DNA from: Osedax fenrisi
Taxonomy: Eukaryota > Annelida > Polychaeta > Sabellida > Siboglinidae
Length of the DNA stretch: 64,000 nucleotides
Direction of reading: 5' to 3'
Assembly (NCBI GenBank): GCA_964019155.1
Contig: OZ025242.1
Coordinates: forward strand, 8,934,821-8,998,820
The notes below the pieces were generated by a model. The model was not told the DNA's origin. It worked only from the letters and a program-made list of their open reading frames with translations, and did no database searches. Shown here one piece after another: positions 38,060 through 51,255 of the stretch. Position 1 is the stretch's first letter; every line of letters starts with the position of its first letter. A program made the translations under genes and the position numbers.

Positions 38060-38730
38060 ATGTGTGTATGTATGTGTACGTGGTAGGCTAACTCGAGAAC
38101 GGGAGACGTCGCAAAAATCTGTTATACCTATCTTAATAAATTTTCACCTACATATGTACATTTTCACCTACATTTCACCTACATGATCGGGAAATTGTGT
38201 TGAATTTCGTACCGCGTGATAGAGAAAAACCTGAAAAATTCAATTATTATTATTATTAAAATCTTTCACGTTTTTTTGAAATAATTTGTTAACATATTTT
38301 TAAAATATTTTTTAGACATTTTTTTGAAATATTTGTAAACAAAAATTTTAAATATTTTTGTAATTTAAAAAAAAAATTAAATATTTTTGGACATTTTTAC
38401 AAAATATATTTTTTTATTTTTTCAACTAATTTTGAAATATTATTTTAAGATATAAATATAATATATAAATATTAAATTTGTTTAAATATTTTATAACATT
38501 TTTTAAAAATATATTAGAAATAATTATTGTATTTTTTGAAATATTTGTCCATTAATCTTTAAATTATTAAAAACAAATATTTATCTAAATTTGTTTGTAT
38601 TTTAGCCAAAAGTTATTGTATATACTAGCAATGCAGAATTATGAATAGCTATAATTAATAAATAATAGATATGCAAACAATCAAAAGCTGAGCAATGCTG
38701 GATCGGGTACGGCTAGTATATATAATATAT
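37140..38730 (+). repeat. Six dispersed copies of a repeat ending GGGTACGGCTAGTATATA
   Basis: The block AATAGCTATAATTAATAAAT + AATAGAT.GGCAAACAATCAAAAACC + GGGTCGGGTACGGC occurs near 37166, 37250, 37480, 37640, 37850-37990 and 38640-38720. Two copies run directly into (TA)n, at 37985-38045 and 38717-38750. This looks like 3' ends of a retroelement that terminate in TA repeats; no coding part remains. Confidence 0.6.
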
Positions 38731-38862
38731 ATATATTATATATATATATTAATCATACTGTAAGAATATTGAAAATATTTAAATTACACATTGCTTTATT
38801 TGAAGTTTTATAATTTATTTGTTATATTAACAAATAAAACCATTATATACAGATATATAGGG

Positions 38863-39625
38863 GACGGAACGGTGTAGTGGCCGAGAACGGAGTAGTGGTC
38901 GTTTTAATTAACATTTAAATGGTGTTAATTAGGATAAAAAGTTCTATATACAATATTTAGATAATCAAAATGTCTGATATAAAGTAATTTTTTTTAAAAT
39001 AATTAATCAATTACTCTAATTTGTTACATAATCATTTTTTGTCAAATGTTGACAAAAACATGATTATATATACAGTCAACTCCCGATAAGTCGGACACGC
39101 AAGGGACCGGGAAAAGTGTCCGACTTAGCGAGATGTCCGACTTATCCGAGATTAAGAATATCATGCAAATAAGATGGTAAAAGTTAAAGGGTTACCAAAA
39201 TGTGGAATTATGCAACAACCAACAACATAAAATGTTGTATTCAATAATATTACTTACTAAAATAATAATATTCATTATTTAAAGTAAACATTTCTGACAA
39301 TTTATAAAAAGTCCAACTTATCCAGTATAAAAATCATAAAAATAACTATAATATGTGTCCGACTTATAGAAAATTATGGACTTATCCAATCCAACTTATC
39401 CGACTTATCCGATTAATTTAACATGGAACTAGAATTAATTTAACAACCAAACCGTAGTCCGACTTACCGAGAGTATGTGTATATATAATTAAATCAATGA
39501 ATCAAATAATGTGCGTATGCATCATAAATATAATTATTTAATATTACATAATTAAAAAAAAATAAATCGAATACATTAGGAGAAACCTAATGCATATTCT
39601 GATACTAGCGGCCACTACCCCGGAC
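38863..39625. mobile_element. Element with GTAGTGGCCG inverted ends
   Basis: The left end has GTAGTGGCCGAGAACGGAGT and the right end AGCGGCCACTACCCCGG, which are inverted. The pogo-like fold-back at 39073-39486 is nested inside it. Element class unknown. Confidence 0.4.
39073..39486. mobile_element. pogo/Tigger-like MITE
   Basis: Ends CAGTCAACTCCCGATAAGTC + GGAC and the inverted GTCCGACTTACCGAGAGT, flanked by TATA. Internal copies of TCCGACTTATCCGA. The CAGT...GATAA.TCGGA style of terminus is typical of Tc1/mariner-pogo (Tigger) non-autonomous elements with TA target sites. Confidence 0.7.
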
Positions 39626-40306
39626 TTGCCTTATTTTAATGCTTTTTATGCATTTTTGAATGCCCATAAATCGTTAATATTATTCAGTAATATATAAAAG
39701 TGAAATAATAGTCTAAGATCTATATGATTTATAGCTAATCCAAAAAAACTAAGATCTTAAAATTCAGTATTTATCGAGATTTTAGAAGTATGCTGAGGCA
39801 TATAAATTATATATATTTATATATATTATATATATATATATACTACTGAATGTCTATAATATAATGTAATGCAATAACTTATATTGTTTTTGATGCTCTC
39901 TACATACATAGTGTATTAGGTATCTATTTATTAGATATGTTACCTATATTTCGTACTTAACGTAAATATAATCATAACGTATATTACACTTAATTAGTAC
40001 TTCTTTCACGTTTATTGATGGATATTTGATGTATATATTAAAATATTGATACTATAGTTCATCTACATAATATGTCTCAACTTGTACATCACTTTTTATA
40101 TACATTAATAGATATATTTATAATTCATTTATGATCTTTTATTTATTCATTTCTATGACATAGATATAATTAGGTTATTTTGTTAATTCAAATGGATACT
40201 TGGATAATATTATAATATTATAATATTAAGAGTATATATATATGATGTAAAGTAATGCAATATATTATTGAAAATGCTTCCTACATACACTATATATTAT
40301 TACTAG
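39626..40306. other. AT-rich intergenic DNA
   Basis: Nothing recognised apart from short TA runs near 39826. Confidence 0.45.
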
Positions 40307-43300
40307 GCGGTCGGGGCCCGGCTTCGCCCGTGATCGCGCGTAACGTTCACTTAGTGATGTAATGTACTTGGGAATGTTTATTAATATGTTTATATAGGTA
40401 CTATAACTTAAAATATCAATGACACATACACACATTTATCAATATGCTTTTATAGGTTCACTCGGGATGTAATGCAGCTAAAAAAAACCTCCACAAATTA
40501 AAACTTAACCCAACCTAACCACAAAACTGACAATATACTTTTATAGGCTCACTCGGGAAGAAATGCAGCTAAAAAAACCTACACAAATTAAAACTTAACC
40601 CAACCTAACCACAACTGTGAAAATAACAATATAAATAAATATGCTTTTATAGGTTCATTCGGGAAGTAATGAAGCTAAAAAAAACTACCAAAATTAAAAA
40701 TTAACCCAACCTAACCACAACTTTGAAAATAACAATATAAATAAATATGCTTTTATAGGTTCACTCGGGAAGTAATGCAGCTAAAAAAAACCTACCAAAA
40801 TTAAAACTTAACCCAACCTAACCACAACTGTGAAACTATACTTATATAGGCTCACTCGGGAAGTAATGCAGTTAAAAAAAACCTACACAAATTAAAACTT
40901 AACCCAACCTAACCACAATAGTGAAAATATACTTTTATAGTCTCACTCGGGAAGTAATGGAGCTAAAAAAAACCTAAGAAAATTAAAACTTAACCCAATC
41001 TAATAACAACTGTGAAAATAACAATATAAATAAATATGCTTTTATAGGCTCACTCGGGAATTAATGCAGTTAAAAAAAACCACCAATATTAAAACTTAAT
41101 CCAATCTAACCACAACTGTGAAAATAACAATATAAATGAATATGCTTTTATAGGTTCACTCGGGAAGTAATGCAGCTAAAAAAAACCTACACAAATTAAA
41201 ACTTAACCCAACCTAACCACAACTGTGAAAATAACAATATAAATAAATATGCTTTTATAGGTTCACTCGGGAAGTAATGCAGCTAAAAAAACCTACACAA
41301 ATTAAAACTTAACTCAACCTAACCACAACTATGAAAATAACAATATAAATAAATATGCTTTTATAGGTTCACTCGGGAAGTAATGCAGCTAAAAAACACC
41401 TACCAAAATTAAAAATTAACCCAACCTAACCACAACTGTGAAAATAACAATATAAATAAATATGCTTTTATAGGTTCACTCGGGAAGTAATTCAGCTAAA
41501 AAAAACCTACCAAAATTAAAACTTAACCCAACCTAACCACAACTGTGAAAATAACAATATAAATAAATATGCTTTTATAGGTTCATTCGGGAAGTAATGC
41601 AGCTAAAAAAACCTACACAAATTAAAACTTAACCCAACCTAACCACAACTGTGAAAATAACAATATAAATAAATATGCTTTTATAGGTTCACTCGGGAAG
41701 TAATGCAGCTAAAAAACACCTACACAAATTAAAACTTAACCCAACCTAACCACAACTGTGAAAATAACAATATAAATACTATGCTTGTATAGACTCACTC
41801 AGGAAGTAATGTTGCTAAAAAAAACTACAAAAATTAAAACTTAACCCAACATAACCACAACTGTGAAAAATTACTAATACTCTAAAAGCAATGACCACAC
41901 AAATACATATATCAATATACTTGTATAGGCTCACTCGGGAAGTGATGCAGCTAAAAAAAAACACCAATATTAAAACTTAATCCAATCTAACCACAACTGT
42001 GAAAATATACTTATATAGGCTCACTCGGGAAGTAATGCAGTTAAAAAAACCTACACAAATTAAAACTTAACCCAACCTAACAACAATAGTGATAATATAC
42101 TTGTATAGGCTCACTCGGGAAGTGATGCAGCTAAAAAAAACCACCAATATTAAAACTTAATCCAATCTAACCACAACTGTGAAAATAACAATATAAATGA
42201 ATATGCTTTTATAGGTTCACTCGGGAAGTAATGCAGCTAAAAAAAACCTACGCAAATTAAAACTTAACCCAACCTAACCACAACTGTGCAAATATAATTA
42301 TATAGGCTCACTCGGGAAGTAATGCAGCTAAAAAAACCTACACAAATTAAAACTTAACCCAACCTAACCACAACTGTGAAAATAACAATATAAATACATA
42401 TGCTTGTATAGACTCACTCAGTAAGTAATGTTGCTAAAAAAACCTATCCAAATTAAAACTTAACTTAACCTAACCAAAACTGTGAAAATAACTAATACTC
42501 AAAATATCACACACAAATATAATAATACTTTTATAGGCTCACTCGGGAAGTGATGCAGCTAAAAAAAACACCAATATTAAAACTTAATCAAATCTAACAA
42601 CAACAATGAAAATAACTAACACTCATAATATAAATGACCACAAACACACACATATCACTATACTTTTAAAGCTTCACTCGGTATGTAATTCATATATAAT
42701 TATAGAATAGATTTTATAAAAAATAATTTTTTATAAATCTATATTTTTTTTCTTGACTATATATATGAATATATTTAGCGAAATATTAAAACCGAGATGG
42801 AAACCCTATTATTCATATTTTCATGATTTTTCTCATTTTATTACATGTATTTTCGTACTCCTAATCTGATGAATCCATAATTTATACGAAAATATTACCG
42901 GAAGTCGGTCAAATAGACTACTCTAAAATCATGTATTTTTCACTTTTTCGGCAATAGCTCGAAGAATATTAAACATAAGAAGTCCCAATTCATACAATTA
43001 TATTCTATTTTAATTATCTATTTAATAAAGTTAAAATTATTGAAATCGAATAATTATTGTAGATTTTGATTTTTCACATCACCGTATCGTATCACATATG
43101 TTTAATAATTTATTTTTACATGGCGTAGATAGGAAATAATTAATATTAACTCGATTTTACATATTCTTGAATTTCACCTCAATAATACGGGTAAATAAAT
43201 TACGATGTACCAATTTGTATTCAGATATTCAAACCGGAAGTACCATTTCGTAAATCTACGTAATGTATTCGAAATTAAAGAAACTCATTTTTACGAAATT

Positions 43301-43590
43301 ATTTACCATCAAATTATTCACGATAAAGTTTGTTATTAAAAATTTGCTTCGAATTTAAATTTTTCGATTACGTAAATCGACTAAAAAATGACACTATTTA
43401 ACGATATTTGGTATCGCGCGAATACATATTCAAAAAAGTAAATCATCTATTAAAACCCCGCTGCCCCACTTTATCACCTGAGGTTTTCCTTACGGAAAAC
43501 GGATCTCGCGTTCGCGAGATCCTAATACTTACACACACACACACACAGACACACAGACAGACATTTTCGCTAATATAGTATAGATTTCCA
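40307..43590. mobile_element. 3.3 kb element with internal satellite of about 22 units
   Basis: Left boundary CTAGGCGGTCGGGGCCCGGC, right boundary hairpins TTTTCCTTACGGAAAA and GGATCTCGCGTTCGCGAGAT + CC, then a CA run and ACATTTTCGCTAATATAG. Between 40450 and 42680 lie about 22 units of 90-110 bp: TTATAGGTTCACTCGGGAAG, TAATGCAGCTAAAAAAA, CCTACACAAATTAAAACTTA, ACCCAACCTAACCACAACTG. The left end itself has a degenerate unit (GTTCACTTAGTGATGTAATG), so the array grew from the element's own sequence. No protein is recognised. Confidence 0.65.
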
Positions 43591-43749
43591 TAAGGTTGGA
43601 CCTACTTTGGTGATGTTAATATAAAAATAAAGTACGTTATACTTTTTTAATACTCCTATATATTTTTACTTCATAATGCTACAAGGGCTTTGATACAACT
43701 TATAATATATTTTGTATTATATATATAATATATGATATCATATATAACA
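43591..43749. other. AT-rich spacer
   Basis: No feature recognised between the satellite-bearing element and the tandem array. Confidence 0.4.
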
Positions 43750-44305
43750 TATTTTATCAAATTATCCTTACAGCAAACAGTCTAAAAAGTATATACATAT
43801 TTTCGAGTGATTATACTAGTTTTTTATTTAAAAGTAAAACTTCTAAAGTAATTTACTTCTAATAATAATTTCACTATATATATATATATATCTATATATG
43901 TATCTACATATATACATATGTATATATTTATTATGAAATTATATAAATTACTCTATATATTTTTCTATAGACTATAGTCTCTATTATAATAGATATTTAA
44001 TAATTTAAAATGTATCTAGAATAAAGTATATATATATATATATTTATATATTGTAGTAGGATATGCCCGAAACTGCATTTTAATTTGTTTTCTCTTAGTT
44101 TTTCAGAATTATGCGTTTACGCAAGATTAAACTCACCTACATTGGACTTCAGCTTTAACACGGTAACTTAGGTTCTCGTCTCCTCCTTTCTATCATGAAT
44201 GTATCTTGTCAATCTGTGATGGATGTGATTGTGCGTCAACAATAATTATATTTCATCAAATATGGTATAATTATATGTATATTACATATATTATTATAAT
44301 AATAT

Positions 44306-44346
<41 letters not shown>

Positions 44347-44534
44347 GATAAAGTATATATTATATATTAATATATATATATATTTAATATTATTATTAAA
44401 ATTATATAAATTACTTTATATATTAATATATATAAATAGACTAATATATATTTAATAATTTAAATTGTATCTAGAATAAATATATATATATATACCTCTG
44501 ATAGAACTATACTATTAGTATAAGTAATATATTA

Positions 44535-44600
<66 letters not shown>

Positions 44601-44754
44601 AGTATATATATATATACTTATCAGTTTAATATAATATGTAGCAAAGTACATATATAATAACAATATAAATATTTAATTTATATTCGTATTTTATCGGAAT
44701 GAATTATATATAAAATATTATTTAGTAATCTCCATGCATCTAATGCCACATCAT

Positions 44755-44895
44755 ATATAGACAATAATTTATGATCTGAACCTATATGTGTCATATATAT
44801 ATGACACATATAGGTTCAGATCATAAATTATTGTCTATATATATATATGACAGCATTATTAGCTTGTATAAACCTGTTTTTGTCATATATATATA

Positions 44896-44959
<64 letters not shown>

Positions 44960-45005
44960 TATATATGACAAACACAGGTTCATACAAGCTAATAATGCTG
45001 TTAGT
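44755..45005. repeat. Twin palindromes in the array, copy 1
   Basis: A perfect palindrome of about 84 bp (arms ATAGACAATAATTTATGATC + TGAACCTATATGTGTC) is followed by a second with arms of about 35 bp, ACAGCATTATTAGCTTGTAT + ...CCTG...TTTGTC, around a (TA)n core at 44880-44955. Similar pairs lie at 52435-52690 and 55366-55628. Units at 48655-48745 and 50515-50610 have a collapsed form with a 13 bp loop. Confidence 0.85.
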
Positions 45006-45117
45006 TTAATATAATATATACGTCACCTGGTCATCTTACCTGTACCAGAGATCTATATTATAGTATCGTATGTAAGCTATGTAGTGCCCGAATGTGAGAT
45101 CCCCCATATGTACCAAG

Positions 45118-45364
45118 GTCGCGTGAAGGACGAATATGTTCTCTTGATTATCATCTATAGAGGTAGATTCAGAAAAGTTAAATAAATAAATAACTTGTAT
45201 TATATATAAATATGTTATTTATTTACTTTACTGAATATACCTCTATTTCTGTTTGAAGCCTATTCATATCGGCGAGGAAGTGTTCCCTGACACTAGTTTG
45301 ATGAGAGTTTAACGCCACCACCTTCTCCTATTATTTTAATAACATATTATATTTCATTGATATA

Positions 45365-45403
<39 letters not shown>

Positions 45404-45473
45404 GTATATATTTATTGTGAAATTATATAAATTACTCTATATATATAGACTAATAGATACTTAATAATTTAAA

Positions 45474-45538
<65 letters not shown>

Positions 45539-45683
45539 AGTAGGATATGCCCTAATCTGCATTTTAATTTGTTTTCTCTTAGTTTTTCAGAATTATGCGT
45601 TTACTCAAGATATAAACTCAGCTACGTTAGGGTTTAGCTTTATCGCGTTAACTTCAATTATCGTTGACTCCTTTCTATTATGA
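45118..45683 (+). CDS. Array reading frame, unit copy 1 (three pieces)
   Basis: Pieces as described for the copy at 52798: MYQGRVKDEYVLLIIIYRG..., PIHIGEEVFPDTSLMR and NYAFTQDINSATLGFSF... to a stop at 45681-45683. In this copy the last piece ends VDSFLL. Confidence 0.22.
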
Positions 45684-45961
45684 ATGTATCTTGTGAATCT
45701 GTGATGGACGTGATTGTGCGTCAACAATAATTATATTTCATCAAATATGGTATAATTATATGTATATTACATAAAAAACCGACTTATATCCAAGTCAAAA
45801 CCTCTCATTGATTGAATACAAGAATGGATAATGTTCATATCATTAATTAAAATTTAAAATCGATATTTTGTATTGAAGCACAATATTAAATTTAAATAAC
45901 CATATTTAATATATGATGTATTTGTGTAATTATTAGTGATCTAAAAATTCAAATCTTTGCT

Positions 45962-46170
45962 TGGCTTCGAAGACTTTCAAATCACTAAAAAAATGTTTGG
46001 AGACATCAAATCTCTACCAAGTCATGGCTTCGAAGACTTTCAAATCACTAAAAAAATGTTTGGAGACATCAAATCTCTACCAAGTCATGGCTTCGAAGAC
46101 TTTCAAATCACTAAAAAAATATTTGGAGACATCAAATCTCTACCAAATCATGGCTTCGAAGACTTTCAAA
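45962..46170 (+). repeat. 63 bp tandem repeat, about 3.3 units
   Basis: Units TGGCTTCGAAGACTTTCAAA + TCACTAAAAAAATGTTTGGA + GACATCAAATCTCTACCAAGTCA. The 63 bp period keeps two frames open, giving apparent 80-85 residue repeats (e.g. GFEDFQITKKMFGDIKSLPS). Probably not coding; it lies inside the hAT-like insertion. Confidence 0.85.
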
Positions 46171-46339
46171 AAAACAAAAACAAAACAAAAAAATGTTAAA
46201 ACATTGTTTGTCATATAAATTATTGAATTTATTGATAGTAAAAACTTACCATCATCTAATATACAGTTGATCCCCTTTACTTCTACAAACAAAGTCTAAT
46301 GTGAGAGCACAGTAAAGCTAAACAAATTCCATTGAAGAT

Positions 46340-47115
46340 TTCCTACATACCTACCTACTATAGCTACATATCTACATGAATACCTACTTACCCACCTATA
46401 TACCTACCTACTTACAAATCTAAGTATATTCATGACTACCTACCCACCCACCTACTTGCTTATATACATACCCTACCCAACAACCCACCTACCTATCTAT
46501 CTACCTACTCACATATCTACCTATCCATCCACCCACCTAACTACCCACCCATACATATACCTACCTGACTACCTACCCATCCACCTACTTGCCTATATGC
46601 ATACCCTACCACCAACCTACTTACCTACCCACCCACTCATATACCTAAATATCTTCCTGAGTACCTACTTACCTATATGCATACACTACCCTACCACCCA
46701 CCTAACTATCTATCTACCTATCCACCCACCTACCTAACTACCCACCCATATATCTATCTACCTTCATGACTACCTACCAACCTACTTGCCTATATAACTA
46801 CCCTATCACCCACCTACCTACCTCCTATCTACCCACCCATCCATATGCCTACTTACATACATACCTGCCTGACTACCCACCTATCTACCTACAACCTACC
46901 TAACTATACTACCCATCTATCTACCTATATACATACCTACCTCTTTCACAATATATATATATATATATATATGTAGGTCCTACATACCTGACTGCCTACC
47001 TACCTCCCCACCTGTATACCTGCCTACATATTTGCCTGCCTATCATTCTATCATACCTATCTAACTAAATAAACACCTACCTACATACCCACCCACCCAC
47101 CTACCTACATACATG
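46340..47115. repeat. Degenerate (CTAC)n/(CCAC)n array
   Basis: Almost 800 bp of CTACCTACCCACCTAT-type tetranucleotides, with a (TA)n at 46952-46971. Inside the hAT-like insertion. Confidence 0.9.
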
Positions 47116-48851
47116 CATATATACACACATATATAATATACAAACGCTAAAATAGTTAATAAGTGTACCTATTTCTCTACATAGAGTTATATATTGAGAG
47201 TCTATCATACACTGTATGCCATCCAATGTATCATATAAAATCGAATCATAAAATCGAGTATTATATAATAATAACTTAGGATACTCAATTAACTAATTAC
47301 GCCCTTCTCTATTATCTATTAATACATGTTTGTTCACTAATTTAAATCACTACATCTAGCTTAATAATAATCTGTCACTCCGAATCGTATACAAAATCGT
47401 ATAAATTCTCCTTTTTTTTCGAGTTTATTCCAAATTATAGTACTAAACGAACTTATTAAATATATTCCTATTATATATACAAATAAATAATGACTTATAT
47501 AAATTATAAGTACATATAAATAAATTACATATAATGTAGCTACAATACTATGATAAATAGTGAATTTAATCCATACAAATGTTTGAAAATAGGTGTGACT
47601 CGAATTGACTCGAAAATTAGATTTAAGATTTGAAATAATAATTTATATAAATGTTTGAAAATGATGTGACTCGAATTGACTCGATTTGACTCGATTTGAA
47701 AGATTTGAAAATTTAGATCCCTAGTAATTATAGTATAATGTAATTAATGTATACATTTTAATGTACTATTAATTTCATATTAAAATTGTATCATTATTGA
47801 ATAACATATAAATAGTAATTGATAGTAATAATATTATAATGGATTATAATTATATTATAATAATATATATATGTAAATATCCCAAGGAAGAAAATAATGG
47901 TTTGAATTGTTTTATATATTATATAATATGAATACATTTTCAAATGCCAGTTTATAATATGACTTGATTTTTAATACAATTTTCTAATAAAAACTAATTT
48001 ATTGTTATATATTATGAAAAGTATGTTTTTTTTTAGCATTCAAATTCAAAAGTCACATTTAAATTCGATATTTTAATTTATTTTTCTTAAAATCTAAAAG
48101 GTATATATATATTTAGTATATTATAATATAATATAATGATATAATATATAATTATAAAAATATAATTTAATTTTATAATATTATTTTATATCTAGTTATT
48201 TACAATATTATAACATGATATTAAAATATCAATTATCTATTCTAAATAAAATCTGGCTAAAATCATTCTCGCGAATATCCATAAGAAATAGCTACATGAT
48301 AATCTGCCTACTTATTTGGTGTGGCAACTTAACTTAATATATATATATTTAATATTATTATTAAAATTATATAAATTACTTTATATATTAATATATATAA
48401 ATAGACTAATATATATTTAATAATTTAAATTGTATCTAGAATAAAGTATATATACCTCTGATAGAACTATACTATTAGTATAAGTAATATATTACTTATA
48501 TATATACTTATCAGTTTAATATAATATGTAGCAAAGTACAAATATAATAAAAATATAAATATTGAATTTATATTTGTATTTTATCGGAATGAATTATATA
48601 TAAAATATTATTTAGTATATCTCCATGCAACTAATGCCACATCATATATAGACAATAATTTATGATCTGAACCTATATATGTTATATATATATGACAGCA
48701 TTATTAGCTTGTATTTATTTTTTCATTACAAGCTAATAATGCTGTTAGTTTAATATAATATATACGTCACCTGGTCATCTTACCTGTACCAGAGATCTAT
48801 ATTATAGTATCGTATATAAGCTACGTAGTATCCGAATGTGAGATCCCCCAT

Positions 48852-49123
48852 ATGTACCAAGGTCGCGTGAAGGACGAATATGTTCTCTTGATTATCATCT
48901 ATAGAGGTAGATTCAGAAAAGTTAAATAAATAAATAACTTGTATTATATATAAATATGTTATTTATTTACTTTACTGAATATACCTCTGTTTCTGTTTGA
49001 AGCCTATTCATATCGGCGAGGAAGTGTTCCCTGACACTAGTTTGATGCGAGTTTAACGCCACCACCTTCTCCTATTATTTTAATAACATATTATATTTCA
49101 TTGATATATATTTATATATATAC

Positions 49124-49182
<59 letters not shown>

Positions 49183-49327
49183 AGTAGGATATGCCCTAAT
49201 CTGCATTTTAATTTGTTTTCTCTTAGTTTTTCAGAATTATGCGTTTACTCAAGATATAAACTCAGCTACGTTAGGGTTTAGCTTTATCGCGTTAACTTCA
49301 ATTATCGTTGCCTCCTTTCTATCATGA
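48852..49327 (+). CDS. Array reading frame, unit copy 2
   Basis: Same three-piece structure as at 52798. All pieces are open here; the segment just upstream of the ATG carries substitutions (ISYVVSECE) that leave the frame open. Confidence 0.22.
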
Positions 49328-50339
49328 ATGTATCTTGTGAATCTGTGATGGACGTGATTGTGTGTCAACAATAATTATATTTCATCAAATATGGTATAAT
49401 TATATGTATATTACATAAAAAACCGACTTATATCCAAGTCAAAACCTCTCATCGATTGAATACAAGAATGGATAATGTTCATATCATTAATTAAAATTTA
49501 AAATCGATATTTTGTATTGAAGCACAATATTAAATTTAAATAACCATATTTAATATATGATGTATTTGTGTAATTATAGTATAATGTAATTAATGTATAC
49601 ATTTTAATGTACTATTAATTTCATATTAAAATGTTATCATTATTGAATAACATATAAATAGTAATTGATAGAAATAATATTATAATGGATTATAATTATA
49701 TTATAATAATATATATATGTAAATATCCCAAGGAAGAAAATAATGGTTTGAATTGTTTTATATATTATATAATATGAATACATTTTCAAATGCCAGTTTA
49801 TAATATGAATTGATATTTAATACAATTTTCTAATAAAAACTAATTTATTGTTATATATTATGAAAAGTATGTTTTTTTTAGCATTCAAATTCAAAAGTCA
49901 CATTTAAATTCGATATTTTAATTTATTTTTCTTATAATCTAAAAGGTATATATATATTTAGTATATTATAATATAATATAATGATATAATATATAATTAT
50001 AAAAATATAATTTAATTTTATAATATTATTTTATATCTAGTTATTTACAATATTATAACATGATATTAAAATATCAATTATCTATTCTAAATAAAATCTG
50101 GCTAAAATCATTCTCGCGAATATCCATAAGAAATAGCTACATGATAATCTGCCTACTTATTTGGTGTGGCAACTTAACTTAATATATATATATTTAATAT
50201 TATTATTAAAATTATATAAATTACTTTATATATTAATATATATAAATAGACTAATATATATTTAATAATTTAAATTGTATCTAGAATAAAGTATATATAC
50301 CTCTGATAGAACTATACTATTAGTATAAGTAATATATTA

Positions 50340-50374
<35 letters not shown>

Positions 50375-50718
50375 TTATCAGTTTAATATAATATGTAGCA
50401 AAGTACAAATATAATAACAATATAAATATTGAATTTATATTTGTATTATATCGGAATGAATTATATATAAAATATTATTTAGTATATCTCCATGCAACTA
50501 ATGCCACATCATATATAGACAATAATTTATGATCTGAACCTATATGTGTCATATATATATGACAGCATTATTAGCTTGTATTTATTTTTTCATTACAAGC
50601 TAATAATGCTGTTAGTTTAATATAATATATACGTCACCTGGTCATCTTACCTATACCAGAGATCTATATTATAGTATCGTATATAAGCTACGTAGTATCC
50701 GAATGTGAGATCCCCCAT

Positions 50719-50974
50719 ATGTACCAAGGTCGCGTGAAGGACGAATATGTTCTCTTGATTATCATCTATAGAGGTAGATTCAGAAAAGTTAAATAAATAA
50801 ATAACTTGTATTATATATAAATATGTTATTTATTTACTTTACTGAATATACCTCTGTTTCTGTTTGAAGCCTATTCATATCGGCGAGGAAGTGTTCCCTG
50901 ACACTAGTTTGATGCGAGTTTAACGCCACCACCTCTCCTATTATTTTAATAACATATTATATTTCATTGATATA

Positions 50975-51019
<45 letters not shown>

Positions 51020-51255
51020 GTATATATTTATTGTGAAATTATATAAATTACTCTATATATATAGACTAATAGATACTTAATAATTTAAAATGTATATATA
51101 TATATATTGTAGTAGGATATGCCCTAATCTGCATTTTAATTTGTTTTCTCTTAGTTTTTCAGAATTATGCGTTTACTCAAGATATAAACTCAGCTACGTT
51201 AGGGTTTAGCTTTATAGCGTTAACTTCAATTATCGTTGCCTCCTTTCTATCATGA
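50719..51255 (+). CDS. Array reading frame, unit copy 3
   Basis: Same structure as at 52798 and open throughout. The last piece has ATA for ATC at its isoleucine codon (synonymous). Confidence 0.22.

Larger units (their letters stand above)
45934..47723. mobile_element. hAT-like insertion with 8 bp target duplication
   Basis: 1790 bp flanked by GTAATTAT at 45926-45933 and 47724-47731. Ends TAGTGATCTAAAAATTCAAA + TCTT and the complement of AGATTTGAAAATTTAGATCC + CTA. The other array units show the uninterrupted site GTGTAATTATAGTATAATG. 8 bp duplication plus short inverted repeats point to the hAT superfamily. No transposase; cargo is a 63 bp tandem repeat and a CTAC array. Confidence 0.85.

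Noticed and set aside
42865..42900. CTGATGA ... GAAA resembling a hammerhead ribozyme core
   Set aside because: The bases between the two motifs do not form stem II, and no flanking stems pair.
46432..46737. 101-codon open frame rich in Y, P and T
   Set aside because: Direct translation of the CTAC tetranucleotide array.
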